Shown here: in pieces, positions 7,120 through 16,150 of the stretch | How positions within the stretch are numbered: the stretch's first letter is position 1 | Layout: each line of letters starts with the position of its first letter | DNA from: Streptomyces lanatus | Lineage (GTDB): Bacteria; Actinomycetota; Actinomycetes; Streptomycetales; Streptomycetaceae | DNA: 64,000 bases | Direction of reading: 5' to 3' | NCBI RefSeq assembly: GCF_014655715.1 | Contig: NZ_BNBM01000014.1 | Location: 124,001 to 188,000 of the forward strand | The notes under the pieces: generated by a model | What the model was told of the DNA's origin: nothing | Seen by the model: only the letters and a program-made list of their open reading frames with translations | Databases searched by the model: none | Position numbers and translations under genes: made by a program

Positions 7120-7725
7120 CTAGGCGGACACCAGCATCCGCCGTCCGCGCCTGGCCTCCGCCAGGGCCTCGGGTGTGAGAACCGGACGCGGAACCACGAT
7201 CCCGCACTCCGTGCAGACCGGGCCCGACGACGGTTCATGGGCCAGGTCGTACATCCAGATCAGCCGCCCCCCGCGGCACACCGGGCACTCCGAGCCCGGT
7301 TCGCGCTCCAGCGCGGAGATCAGTCGGCGCAGCACCTCGGCCAGGGGTTCATGCGGGTGCACCCGGGGGTCGTCGCACCAGGCGACTCCGAAACCGCCCC
7401 AGGTCAGCCGGTGCCAGTCGTCCACGGTGCCCGGCCTGCGCAGTCCGTCGTGCTTCTCCTTCTTGCGTCGCTCGGCGAACTCGACCTCGTAGGCCAGCCA
7501 GACCGAACGCGCTTCTTCCAGTTCCTCCAACGCGGCCACGAGCCGCGCCGGGTCGGGGGACCGGTCCTCCGGACCGAATCCCGCCCGGGAGCACAAGTGG
7601 TCCCAGGTCGCCCTGTGCCCGTAGGGAGCGAATCGCTCAAGGCACTTGCGCAGCGAATAGCGCCGTAGCGCCAGATCGCACCTCTGGTCTCGCACCTGTC
7701 TCGCCAGACTCCGGAAACCGGCCAT
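7120..7725 (-). CDS. Conserved hypothetical protein with C-terminal zinc ribbon
   Basis: A 201-residue cytoplasmic protein. The N-terminal two thirds is helical and Arg/Glu rich (LARQVRDQRCDLALRRYSLR; LEELEEARSVWLAYEVEFAE). The C-terminus has a four-cysteine knuckle, CPVCRGG ... CTECG, about 28 residues apart, a typical zinc ribbon. Such an arrangement suggests binding to nucleic acid or protein, but no catalytic motif is visible and I do not recognise the family. It is divergent from the penicillin-acylase-like gene, with 275 bp between them. Confidence 0.75.
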   Translation of the reverse strand: MAGFRSLARQVRDQRCDLALRRYSLRKCLERFAPYGHRATWDHLCSRAGFGPEDRSPDPARLVAALEELEEARSVWLAYEVEFAERRKKEKHDGLRRPGTVDDWHRLTWGGFGVAWCDDPRVHPHEPLAEVLRRLISALEREPGSECPVCRGGRLIWMYDLAHEPSSGPVCTECGIVVPRPVLTPEALAEARRGRRMLVSA

Positions 7726-8000
7726 CGCCCTGCACCTCCGTCACATCTGCACCTGTACTTCGGTCACTTCGGCGTCACCGCACGGACTTCGCGCGGCGTT
7801 GACGAATAGACGTATCGACATGCGATTCGGCTCCCTCCGAACTCCATCCGATTTCCGATGACCTCCATGTGGCGGCTCCTGGTGGTTTCCAGCGGGCTAC
7901 GAGTGGCTTGCAGTGGCTGAAAAAGTGACGCATGTTCACCTTCAATCCCGGGGATACCGCCGGTAACACTCTCGGCCCACCCCCATCGGCAGGAGCTGCC
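7726..8000. other. Intergenic region before the acylase gene
   Basis: This 275-bp divergent gap is less GC-rich than its surroundings and contains TTGACG (7799-7804) as a possible -35 element. No dyad, RNA gene or small coding frame is convincing. An in-frame upstream extension of the acylase (from 7932) lacks a ribosome site, whereas ATG 8001 has AGGAG. Confidence 0.4.
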
Positions 8001-10799
8001 ATGCCACGACGAACCCCACGCAACGCGCTGGACAGACTGAGAACTCCCGGCAGATTCCCCGGGTTCCTGAAGGCCGCATCCGTATGCGCGCTGATTACCG
8101 GACTTTTGTCGCCCCTTTCCACGGCGGCCATGGCCCCGCAGGCGGCGGCGGCCGAGGCCGCAGCCGCGAACGACCACTGCGGCAACCAGTGCTCCGACAT
8201 CCTGCCGCCGGGCCAGAACGGCAATGCCACCCTCGCCCAGATCCTGCTCAACCAGGCCTTCGGTACCCAGCCCGAGCACGCCGAGGACCAGCTCGGGCCC
8301 TACGCCGGCCTGGCCACCGGATACTCCGGCCTGACCAATGCGACGATCAACAACTTCTTCAACGACGCCTCGTTCGGCGTTCCCTCCGATCAAGTCGCCT
8401 CCACCGTCAAACCCGCCGGGCGCGGCGATGTGACGATCGTCCGTGACAAGAAGACGGGTGTGCCGCACATCACCGGTACCACCAGATACGGCACGGAGTT
8501 CGGTGCGGGCTATGCCGCCGCCCAGGACCGGCTGTGGCTGATGGACGTTTTCCGCCACGTCGGACGCGGCCAGCTGACCGCCTTCGCGGGCGGCGCGCCC
8601 TCCAATCAGGGCCTTGAGCAGCAGTTCTGGCGCAATGCGCCGTACACCGAGGCCGATCTCCAGGCCCAGATCGACAACGCCGTCGCCTCCAACGGCGAGC
8701 GCGGCAAGCTGGCCCTCGACGACGCCAAGGCCTATCTCGACGGCATCAACGCCTACATAGACGCCTCCGACAGCGGCCGCTACTTCCCCGGCGAGTACGT
8801 CCTGACCGGCCACAAGGACTCCATCACCAACGCCGGCACGATCGAGCACTTCAAGCAGACCGACCTGGTCGCACTCGGCTCCGTCATCGGCGCCCTGTTC
8901 GGCTCCGGAGGCAGCGGCGAGGTCAGCAACGCGCTCTCCCTGCTGGCCGCCCAGGAGAAGTACGGCGTCGCGGAGGGCACCGAGGTCTGGGAGTCGTTCC
9001 GTGAGCGCAACGACCCCGAGGCCGTCGTCACCGTCCACGACAAGAGCTTCCCGTACGCCACCAAGCCCGCCGATCCACAGGGCGAGGCCCTGCCCGACGC
9101 CGGCTCGGTGAGCGAGGAACAGCTCGTCTACGACCGTACGGGCAGCGCCAGCGGCACCACCGCGACGACGGCCTCCACCACGGCCGCCGCCACCGCCATG
9201 ACCTCGGCAAAGCGCGGCATGTCCAACGCCCTCGTGGTCGGCGGCAAGCACACCGCCAGCGGCCACCCGGTCGCCGTCTTCGGCCCGCAGACCGGCTACT
9301 TCGCCCCCCAGCTGCTCCTGCTGCAGGAGATCCAGGGCCCGGGCATCAGCGCCCGCGGCGCCTCCTTCGCGGGCCTGAGCATGTACGTCGAGCTGGGCCG
9401 CGGCCAGGACTACTCGTGGAGCGCCACGACCTCCGGCCAGGACATCATCGACACCTACGCCGTCGAGCTGTGCCAGGACGACCACCACTACCTCTACCGC
9501 GGCACCTGCACGGCGATGGACAAGGTCGAGCAGAAGAACGCCTGGAAACCGACGACCGCCGACAGCACCCCCGCGGGCTCGTACACGATGCGGGTCTGGC
9601 GCACCAAGTACGGTCCCGTCACCCACCGCGCCACCGTCGGCGGCAAGAAGGTCGCCTACACCACCCTGCGCTCCTCCTATATGCACGAGGCCGACTCGAT
9701 CATCGGCTTCCAGATGCTGAACGACCCCGACTACGTCAAGGGGCCCGAGGACTTCCAGAAGGCGGCGCAGCACATCAACTACACCTTCAACTGGTTCTAC
9801 GCCGACTCCGAGCACACCGCGTACTACAACAGCGGCAACAACCCGGTCCGCGCGACCGGCGTCGACGCGGAGTTCCCGGTGTGGGCGCAGCCGGCGTACG
9901 AGTGGCGGGGCTGGGACCCGGCGACGAACACGGCGGACTACACCCCGCCCTCGGCCCACCCCAACTCCATCGACCAGGACTACTACATCTCCTGGAACAA
10001 CAAGCAGGCCAAGGACTACACGACCGCGCCCTGGGGCGACGGCTCGGTGCACCGCGGCAACCTGCTGGAGAGCCGGGTGAAGAAGCTGGTCGCCGCGGGC
10101 GGTGTGACCCGCGCCTCGCTGGTCAAGGCGATGGCCGAGGCGGGCCTCGCCGATCTGCGGGCCGAGGACGTGGTGCCGGACCTGCTCAAGGTCGTCAACA
10201 GCTCGACCGTGACCGACCCCACAGCCGCCGCGGCGGTGACCAAGCTCCAGACGTGGCTGTCGGCGGGCGGCAAGCGCACCGAGACATCGGCCGGCTCGAA
10301 GACGTACGCCAACGCCGATGCCGTCCGCATCCTGGACGCGTGGTGGCCGCTGCTGGTCAAGGCCGAGTTCGAACCCGGCCTCGGCAGTGAGCTGTACACC
10401 GCGATGACCGCGAGTCTGCCCATCGACGAGTCCCCGTCGGCCGCGCACGGCCCGACCGGCTCGCACGCCGGAAGCTCCTTCCAGTACGGCTGGTGGAGCT
10501 ACGTCGACAAGGACATCCGGGCCGTCCTGGGCGAGTCCGTGCAGGGCCCGCTGGCGCGGAAGTACTGCGGCGGCGGCAGCCTCGGCGCCTGCCGGGACAT
10601 CCTCATCAGCACCCTGAAGGAGGCGGCCGGAAAGACCGCGGCCCAGGTGTACCCGGGCGACGACCAGTGCTCGGCGGGCGACCAGTGGTGCGCCGACTCG
10701 ATCGTCCAGCGCACCCTGGGCGGCATCAAGCACGGCAAGATCAGCTGGCAGAACCGGCCTACGTACCAGCAGGTCGTGGAGTTCACCTCACACCGGTGA
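8001..10799 (+). CDS. Secreted penicillin acylase-family Ntn hydrolase
   Basis: A 932-residue precursor of the penicillin G/acyl-homoserine-lactone acylase family. Residues 1 to about 50 are a long signal peptide (basic start, hydrophobic LKAASVCALITGLLSPLSTA, Ala-rich cleavage region). The alpha part (GVPHITGTTRYGTEFGAGYAAAQDRLWLMD) is followed by a linker and the autocleavage site before Ser in KRGMSNALVVGG; that Ser becomes the N-terminal nucleophile of the beta chain. Downstream YSWSATTSGQDIIDTYAVEL and the C-terminal HAGSSFQYGWWSYVDKD are family segments. Cys pairs near the N- and C-termini fit an extracellular enzyme. The likely reaction is hydrolysis of an acyl amide; the substrate is unknown. 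AGGAG lies 6 bp before ATG 8001. Confidence 0.9.
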   Translation: MPRRTPRNALDRLRTPGRFPGFLKAASVCALITGLLSPLSTAAMAPQAAAAEAAAANDHCGNQCSDILPPGQNGNATLAQILLNQAFGTQPEHAEDQLGPYAGLATGYSGLTNATINNFFNDASFGVPSDQVASTVKPAGRGDVTIVRDKKTGVPHITGTTRYGTEFGAGYAAAQDRLWLMDVFRHVGRGQLTAFAGGAPSNQGLEQQFWRNAPYTEADLQAQIDNAVASNGERGKLALDDAKAYLDGINAYIDASDSGRYFPGEYVLTGHKDSITNAGTIEHFKQTDLVALGSVIGALFGSGGSGEVSNALSLLAAQEKYGVAEGTEVWESFRERNDPEAVVTVHDKSFPYATKPADPQGEALPDAGSVSEEQLVYDRTGSASGTTATTASTTAAATAMTSAKRGMSNALVVGGKHTASGHPVAVFGPQTGYFAPQLLLLQEIQGPGISARGASFAGLSMYVELGRGQDYSWSATTSGQDIIDTYAVELCQDDHHYLYRGTCTAMDKVEQKNAWKPTTADSTPAGSYTMRVWRTKYGPVTHRATVGGKKVAYTTLRSSYMHEADSIIGFQMLNDPDYVKGPEDFQKAAQHINYTFNWFYADSEHTAYYNSGNNPVRATGVDAEFPVWAQPAYEWRGWDPATNTADYTPPSAHPNSIDQDYYISWNNKQAKDYTTAPWGDGSVHRGNLLESRVKKLVAAGGVTRASLVKAMAEAGLADLRAEDVVPDLLKVVNSSTVTDPTAAAAVTKLQTWLSAGGKRTETSAGSKTYANADAVRILDAWWPLLVKAEFEPGLGSELYTAMTASLPIDESPSAAHGPTGSHAGSSFQYGWWSYVDKDIRAVLGESVQGPLARKYCGGGSLGACRDILISTLKEAAGKTAAQVYPGDDQCSAGDQWCADSIVQRTLGGIKHGKISWQNRPTYQQVVEFTSHR

Positions 10800-10808
10800 C
10801 GAGTCAGT

Positions 10809-10839
10809 GGCGGCGGGTCACTTGATGCGGCCCGCCGCC
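10809..10839. terminator. Hairpin between convergent genes
   Basis: GGCGGCGGG (10809-10817) pairs perfectly with CCCGCCGCC (10831-10839) across a 13-base loop. It starts just after the acylase stop and extends into the last codons of the convergent hydrolase gene. There is no U-tract; GC-rich stems of this type are common Streptomyces terminators. Confidence 0.45.
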
Positions 10840-12146
10840 AGCACCAACTGCGCCAGCTCACGGTGCACGACGTCGCTGTGGGCTCCGGCCGGCGGCCCGC
10901 CCCGCTTGACGACCCCCGCCGCGTCGACGTTGACACACCCCGTGGCCGGCAGCTTCGCCTTCAGCGCGTCGGCCAGCTTGTACGACGTCGTCCCGGGCAC
11001 CGCCTGCACCCCGTCGTGCCCCATCGCACCCCACTTGGCCCCCAGCATCCGCCCGATGTCCAGGGCCGCGACCCCACGCGCGTCCCCCGCCATCCGGGAG
11101 GCCAGCGGATACATCGTGGAGAGCGCCGAGTCGTGCCGTGAGTAGCAGCACACCAGCGGCCCGTCGATCCGGTTGTGCTGGCCCTCCAGGACACCGCCCG
11201 CGCGGGAGTCGTGCGGCAGCCGGGACGCGAACGCGTAGTGCGAGAAGGCGCCCTGGAGCAGGGTCACCGACTTCACCGTCCGCACCCCCTTCGGCAGCCC
11301 CCGCAGCGCGAACGACACCAGCCGCGCCCCGAAACTGTGCCCCACCAGATGCACCCGCACCTCGGGCGAGCGCGCGGCCAGCTGCCCGACCACCCGGCCG
11401 AGCCCGCGCTCACCCACGGTCCCCGCGCGCCGTTTCATGGCGTAGTACGTCGCCTGCCGCAGCAACTCGTGCGCGCCCTCCCACGGATTCGGCAGCGAGA
11501 ACGACGCCACACCGCCGGACGCCTCGTCCGGCGCTTCGAGAAGCGTCAGCGCCTGCGCGAACTCCTCGCACACGGCCGCGGTCGGGCCCGAGAAGATGTC
11601 CGGCGCGTCCTGCGGCATCCCCTCGCACAGCGTGTCCGCCGCGAACAGCGCCTGCGGCCCCGGCGGCACGACATCCACCAGCATCCGCACCAGCCGCCCG
11701 AACTCCTCCAACTCGGCCTCCTCGCGCGGCTGCTGGTCCAGCAGCCGCGCGATCTGGTCGATCACGGTCGCCCGCCCCGGGAACGTCTCCAGCAGCGCGT
11801 GCCGCGTGTCCTTGTCGAGCACCGGCCGCCGCGGCTGCTCGGCCGCCACCGCCCGCGGAAAGTCGGGGATCGGCTCGTCCGAGAACCGCATCGAGGGCCA
11901 CACCACACCGGCGTACCCGATCCTCGCCTTCGGCGCGAGCCGCGGGATCGACGCGAAGAAGCCGTCGTAGAGCCGGGTCGCGCCGGAGCGGTCGTTGTTC
12001 CAGCCGTGCGCGAAGACGATCAGATCACGGACGTGCCGCTCGGCCACCCCGGCCAGCAGCCGGTCCCGTTTCCCGGCGTCCGGGTCCCCGTCCGCGTCGA
12101 AGGTCAGCTCCCAGTAGGGAGTCACGCTCATTGCCGGATCCGCCAT
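10818..12146 (-). CDS. Alpha/beta-hydrolase-fold protein of unknown substrate
   Basis: A 442-residue cytoplasmic protein. An early FAHGWNND segment is the oxyanion-hole region and VHLVGHSFGARLVSFAL (residues about 285-301) is the nucleophile elbow with Ser in GHSFG. A His near the end (GAHSDVVHREL) could complete the triad. Overall it resembles lipase/esterase-like DUF900-type hydrolases, with a long helical insertion between the two blocks. ATG 12146 has GAGGGGG upstream. No lipid or secondary-metabolite partner is next to it, so the role is open. Confidence 0.72.
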   Translation of the reverse strand: MADPAMSVTPYWELTFDADGDPDAGKRDRLLAGVAERHVRDLIVFAHGWNNDRSGATRLYDGFFASIPRLAPKARIGYAGVVWPSMRFSDEPIPDFPRAVAAEQPRRPVLDKDTRHALLETFPGRATVIDQIARLLDQQPREEAELEEFGRLVRMLVDVVPPGPQALFAADTLCEGMPQDAPDIFSGPTAAVCEEFAQALTLLEAPDEASGGVASFSLPNPWEGAHELLRQATYYAMKRRAGTVGERGLGRVVGQLAARSPEVRVHLVGHSFGARLVSFALRGLPKGVRTVKSVTLLQGAFSHYAFASRLPHDSRAGGVLEGQHNRIDGPLVCCYSRHDSALSTMYPLASRMAGDARGVAALDIGRMLGAKWGAMGHDGVQAVPGTTSYKLADALKAKLPATGCVNVDAAGVVKRGGPPAGAHSDVVHRELAQLVLAAGRIK

Positions 12147-12253
12147 GACAGGCCCCCTCGGCCCCCGAAGTGGTGCGATACGGGCGCATCGTCCTGCTAC
12201 CGGGCGGGAATGGCCATACGTCTTCACCCATCAGAGGCACCCGACGGGGGCGC

Positions 12254-13486
12254 TCATTTGTACAGCAGGTACTCCTTGCGCATCCGCCGGAACGCCGACA
12301 GCTCCTGCCGCCAGTCCGCCACCACCTCGTCGGCGTCCGCACCCGCGTCGATCAGGGTGCGGACCCGGGTGTCACCGGTGAGCTTGTCGATCCAGTTGTC
12401 GGGGCGCCAGGCGAAGCCGCTCCAGACCTTCTTGGCGGTCACGAGCAGGGCGATCCCGGTGCGGACGGGGTCGTACGCCGCCCGGTCGTGCACATGGAGC
12501 TGTACGCCGCCGATGGTCTTGCCCTGGAACTTGGAGAACGTCGGCGCGAAGTACGCCTCCCTGAAGTGCACGCCGGGAAGGGCGAGTTCATTGACCGCCG
12601 CCGCCCAGCGTCCGTCGATGCCCTCCGCGCCGAGCAGTTCGAAGGGACGGGTGGTGCCGCGGCCCTCCGAGAGGTTGGTGCCCTCGAAGAGACAGGTGCC
12701 GGAGTAGACGAGTGCGGTGTCCGGCGTCGGCATGTTCGGGCTCGGCGGCACCCAGGGCAGACCCCAGGCGTCGTAGAACGCGGACCGCTTCCAACCCGTC
12801 ATCCGTACGGTCTCCAAGGGGACGGGGGCCTTGAGGAACTCCCCGTTGAACAGCCGCGCCAGCTCAGCGACCGTCATACCGTGCGCCTGCGAGATGGGCT
12901 GCCGGCCGACGAAAGTGGCGAATTCCTTGTGCAGAACCGGGCCTTGGGCCGCCCGGCCGGTCACCGGGTTCGGCCGGTCCAGTACGACGAAGCGCTTACC
13001 GGCGAGCTGGGCCGCCTCCATGCAGTCGTACAGGGTCCAGATGTACGTGTAGAAGCGGGCGCCCACGTCCTGGATGTCGAAGACGATCGTGTCCACGCCG
13101 GAGGCGGTGAAGATGTCGGCGAGGGGCTGACCGCTCTTGAGGTACGTGTCGTAGACGGGGAGGCCGGTCGCGGGGTCGTCGTAGCGCCCTTCGGAGCCGC
13201 CTGCCTGGGCGGTGCCGCGGAAGCCGTGTTCGGGGCCGAAGACGGCCCTCAGGTTCACCCTTTCGTCGGCGTGCATGACGTCTACGATGTGGCGGACGTT
13301 CCTGGTCACGCCGGTGGGGTTGGTGACGACGCCGACTTTTTGGCCGTCGAGGACGGAGTAGCCGTCGGCGGAGAGCCGCTCGAAGCCGGTCCGTAGGTTT
13401 CCGGTGCGCTCGGCTGCCGCCGCTGCCGAAGGTAGGGATGCTGCTGCCGTTGTCGCTGCGAGGAGGGCTCGTCTGGATAGGCGCAT
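12254..13486 (-). CDS. Exported NamZ-like exo-beta-N-acetylmuramidase (DUF1343)
   Basis: A 410-residue protein with a twin-arginine signal (MRLSRRALLAATTAAASLPSA) and the DUF1343 domain. Typical segments are KVGVVTNPTGVT, FGPEHGFRGTAQAG, FDIQDVGARFYTY and PSPNMPTPDTALVYSGTCLFEGTNLSEGRGTT. NamZ enzymes remove terminal N-acetylmuramic acid from peptidoglycan fragments, so a role in wall recycling or scavenging is likely. Codons upstream of ATG 13486 are in frame but run into a dispersed repeat and are not counted. It is divergent from the SDR operon. Confidence 0.9.
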   Translation of the reverse strand: MRLSRRALLAATTAAASLPSAAAAAERTGNLRTGFERLSADGYSVLDGQKVGVVTNPTGVTRNVRHIVDVMHADERVNLRAVFGPEHGFRGTAQAGGSEGRYDDPATGLPVYDTYLKSGQPLADIFTASGVDTIVFDIQDVGARFYTYIWTLYDCMEAAQLAGKRFVVLDRPNPVTGRAAQGPVLHKEFATFVGRQPISQAHGMTVAELARLFNGEFLKAPVPLETVRMTGWKRSAFYDAWGLPWVPPSPNMPTPDTALVYSGTCLFEGTNLSEGRGTTRPFELLGAEGIDGRWAAAVNELALPGVHFREAYFAPTFSKFQGKTIGGVQLHVHDRAAYDPVRTGIALLVTAKKVWSGFAWRPDNWIDKLTGDTRVRTLIDAGADADEVVADWRQELSAFRRMRKEYLLYK

Positions 13487-13529
13487 GGGGTGCACGGTAT
13501 TGCTGCCGCAGGTTTGGGGGGAAGGTGGC

Positions 13530-13606
13530 GGTGCTTCGTGGCTTGTCGCGCCCACGCGGCGGAGCCGCATATCGATACAGCCCCGCGCCCCTGAGGGGGT
13601 TGCAGT
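13530..13606 (+). repeat. Long form of the dispersed Streptomyces intergenic repeat
   Basis: The segment contains TGTCGCGCCCACGCGGCGGA, GCCGCATATCGATACA and CCCCGCGCCCCTGAGGGG. It shares the blocks GTCGCGC and CCCCGCGCCCCT with 4980-5045 but adds a central stem (GCGGCGGAGCCGC). It sits between the muramidase start and the SDR promoter. I recall this as a widespread non-coding repeat in the genus. Confidence 0.65.
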
Positions 13607-13622
13607 TACCCTTCCCTGCTAC

Positions 13623-13640
13623 ATACCGACCGGTTAGTCT
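13623..13640. promoter_or_regulatory. Candidate TetR operator before the SDR operon
   Basis: ATACCGACCGGTTAGTCT is an imperfect dyad about 35 bp upstream of the SDR start. It agrees at 13 of 18 positions with the more symmetric site at 19094-19111 before the phosphotransferase/dehydrogenase operon. The TetR gene encoded between the two (16151) is the obvious candidate binder. Confidence 0.65.
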
Positions 13641-13675
13641 GGGCCTCGCAAGGGAGCCGCAGTCGAAGGAGATCG

Positions 13676-14449
13676 ATGGTGGAAGCCGTTCAAGGTGCCG
13701 GAGTCGTCGTTACCGGGGCTGGGGGTGGCATCGGGGCGGCTCTTGCCCGGCGCTTCGCGGCCGAGGGCGCTCGCGTCGTCGTCAATGACCTGGATGCGGG
13801 CAAGGCCGAGACCGTCGCCCGTGAGATCGGCGGCATCGCCGTCCCCGGTGACGCCTCCGCCATCGTCGGCGACGCACGGGACGCGCTCGGCGGTGTCGTC
13901 GATGTCTACTGCGCCAACGCCGGGGTCGCCTTCGGCGGGCCGGATCTCGAGGACCTCGGCGACGAGAAGGCATGGTCGCTGTCCTGGGACGTCAATGTCA
14001 TGGCTCATGTGCGGGCCGCGCACGCCCTCTTTCCCGCCTGGCTGGAGCGCGGCAGCGGACGCTTCGTCTCCACCGTCTCCGCCGCCGGGCTGCTCACCAT
14101 GATCGGGGCCGCGCCCTACGCCGTAACCAAGCACGGGGCTTATGCCTTCGCCGAGTATCTGTCGCTGACCTACCGCCATCGTGGGATCAAGGTGCACGCC
14201 ATCTGCCCGCAGGGCGTGCGCACCGACATGCTGGACGCCACCGGCAGCGCCGGTGACCTGGTGCTCAAGCCGACCGCCATCGCGCCGGAGGACGTGGCGG
14301 ACGCCCTGTTCAAGGGGATGGAGGAGGACCGTTTCCTGATCCTGCCGCACCCCGAGGTCGCCGGTTTCTACGAGGCGCGGGCCGCCGGGCCCGACCGCTG
14401 GCTGAGCGGTATGAACCACATCCAGCAGAAGTGGGAGGAGGCCCGGTGA
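13676..14449 (+). CDS. Short-chain dehydrogenase/reductase (SDR)
   Basis: A 257-residue classical SDR. The NAD(P) loop TGAGGGIG is at residues 13-20, CANAG is the NNAG-equivalent, and the catalytic set is Ser in STVSAAG plus YAVTK (Tyr and Lys). It has no membrane segment. AAGGAG lies 6 bp before ATG 13676. Its stop overlaps the GTG of the acyl-CoA ligase gene (GTGA), so the two are translationally coupled. In this context it may act as a 3-hydroxyacyl or alcohol dehydrogenase in degradation of a lipid-like compound. That role is inferred from neighbours. Confidence 0.9.
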   Translation: MVEAVQGAGVVVTGAGGGIGAALARRFAAEGARVVVNDLDAGKAETVAREIGGIAVPGDASAIVGDARDALGGVVDVYCANAGVAFGGPDLEDLGDEKAWSLSWDVNVMAHVRAAHALFPAWLERGSGRFVSTVSAAGLLTMIGAAPYAVTKHGAYAFAEYLSLTYRHRGIKVHAICPQGVRTDMLDATGSAGDLVLKPTAIAPEDVADALFKGMEEDRFLILPHPEVAGFYEARAAGPDRWLSGMNHIQQKWEEAR

Positions 14450-16110
14450 CCGGATCCCGGTACGCGGCCAAGCCCTGGCTGGCCCGGCTCAGCGACGCCC
14501 AGCGCGCCCGGATAACCCCCGCCGACTCCCTGGTGCACGCCCTGCGCCGGGCCGCCGCCGAGACCCCCGAACGGGACTTCCTCGCCTACTTCGACGGCCG
14601 TCTGACCTACCGCGAGACCGACGAGCTCAGCGACTCCGTCGCCGGGCACCTCGCCGCGCGCGGTCTGGAGCGCGGTGACCGGGTGGCGGTCCTGCTGCAG
14701 AACTCCCCGCACTTCGTGCTCGCCGTGCTCGGCGCCTGGAAGGCGGGGGCGGTCGTCGTGCCCGTCAACCCGATGTACAAGTCGGGGGAGGTCGCCCATG
14801 TCCTGCGGGACGGCGAGGTGGCCGCGCTGATCTGCTCCGACCGGGCCTGGGAGACGTATCTGCGCGATACGGCCGCCGAGTCGCCGGTGCGGATCGTGCT
14901 CACCGGGTGCGAGCTGGACTTCCAGAGCCGGGACGACGCGCGGGTCCTGAGCTTTGAGCGGCTCCCGCAGGCCGACGACGCCGACGACCTCGCCGCCGTC
15001 GCCCGCGCGGGCCACAAGGCGCCGGACGGCCGCGACGCCGGCCCGGCCGACATCGCGCTGATCAGCTACACCTCGGGCACCAGCGGCACGCCCAAGGGCG
15101 CCACCAACACGCACGGCAACATCATGTACAACGCCGAGCGGCAGCGGACGGGGCTCGGGCTGCCCGAGTCGCCCGTGTACTTCGCGCTGGCGCCGCTGTT
15201 CCACATCACCGGGATGGTCGCCCAGTTCGCCGCCTGCCTCAACAGCGCGGGCCGGCTCGTGCTGGCGTACCGCTTCGAGGCGGGCGTCGTGCTGGAGGCG
15301 TTCGCCGAGCACGCCCCGCACTACACCGTCGGCCCCTCGACCGCCTTCATGGCACTGGCCGCCCACCCCGACGTCAGCCGCGAGCACTTCGCGTCCTTCG
15401 TCAACATCTCCTCCGGCGGCGCCCCGCTGCCGCCCGCGCTGGTGGAGAAGTTCCGGGCCGGCTTCGGGCCGTACATCCGCAACGGCTACGGCCTGACCGA
15501 GTGCACCGCCCCCTGCGCCTCCGTGCCGCCCGGCCTGGAGGCCCCCGTCGACCCCGTCTCCTGGACGCTCGCCGTGGGGGTGCCGGGACCCGAGACCGTC
15601 GTACGGATCGTCGACGACCAGGGGCAGGAGGTCCCCTTCGGTGAGCAGGGCGAGATCCTCGTACGGGGGCCGCAGGTCGTGCCCGGCTACTGGCGGCGCC
15701 CCGAAGCCACCGCCGAGACCTTCCCCGACGGGGAGCTCCGCACCGGTGACATCGGCTTCATGGACGCCGAGGGGTGGCTGTACGTCGTCGACCGCAAGAA
15801 GGACATGATCAACGCGTCCGGCTTCAAGGTGTGGCCGCGCGAGGTCGAGGACGTGCTCTACACCCACCCGGCGGTGCGCGAGGCGGCCGTCGTCGGGGTG
15901 CCCGACGGGTATCGCGGCGAGACCGTCAAGGCGTACATCAGCCTCCGTCCGGGTGCCGAAACCGACCCCGACGCACTCGCCGCGTACTGCCGGGAGAGAC
16001 TGGCCGCTTACAAATATCCGCGTCAGGTGGAGATCCTGCCCGACTTGCCCAAGACGGCAAGTGGGAAGATCCTCCGGCGGGAACTCCGTTCCCACGCGAA
16101 CGACGGCTAG
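14446..16110 (+). CDS. AMP-dependent acyl-CoA synthetase/ligase
   Basis: A 554-residue ANL-superfamily ligase that activates a carboxylic acid through an acyl-AMP to its CoA thioester. The P-loop-like ISYTSGTSGTPKGATNTHGN, the YGLTECT motif, LRTGDIGFMD, VDRKKDMINASGFKVWPREVE and the terminal catalytic Lys in LPKTASGKILRREL are all present and intact. The start is GTG 14446, overlapping the SDR stop with a strong GGGAGGAGG just upstream. It is the second gene of the SDR-ligase-TetR operon and provides the CoA ester for the nearby acyl-CoA dehydrogenase. Confidence 0.93.
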   Translation: MTGSRYAAKPWLARLSDAQRARITPADSLVHALRRAAAETPERDFLAYFDGRLTYRETDELSDSVAGHLAARGLERGDRVAVLLQNSPHFVLAVLGAWKAGAVVVPVNPMYKSGEVAHVLRDGEVAALICSDRAWETYLRDTAAESPVRIVLTGCELDFQSRDDARVLSFERLPQADDADDLAAVARAGHKAPDGRDAGPADIALISYTSGTSGTPKGATNTHGNIMYNAERQRTGLGLPESPVYFALAPLFHITGMVAQFAACLNSAGRLVLAYRFEAGVVLEAFAEHAPHYTVGPSTAFMALAAHPDVSREHFASFVNISSGGAPLPPALVEKFRAGFGPYIRNGYGLTECTAPCASVPPGLEAPVDPVSWTLAVGVPGPETVVRIVDDQGQEVPFGEQGEILVRGPQVVPGYWRRPEATAETFPDGELRTGDIGFMDAEGWLYVVDRKKDMINASGFKVWPREVEDVLYTHPAVREAAVVGVPDGYRGETVKAYISLRPGAETDPDALAAYCRERLAAYKYPRQVEILPDLPKTASGKILRRELRSHANDG

Positions 16111-16150
16111 ACAGCAAGCAGAACCCCTCGGAAGGGCAGGTGGCGGCACA

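Noticed and set aside
7932..8000. Earlier start for the penicillin-acylase-like protein
   Set aside because: No ribosome site, and the added residues would mask the basic start of the signal peptide; ATG 8001 has AGGAG at a good distance.
7764..10733. A 989-codon open frame on the minus strand opposite the acylase gene
   Set aside because: Gly/Val/Arg-rich composition without domains; the plus strand has signal peptide, Ntn-hydrolase motifs and a ribosome site.
13487..13570. N-terminal extension of the NamZ-like protein by 28 codons
   Set aside because: The extension is encoded by the dispersed repeat, and the downstream ATG begins a standard twin-arginine signal peptide.
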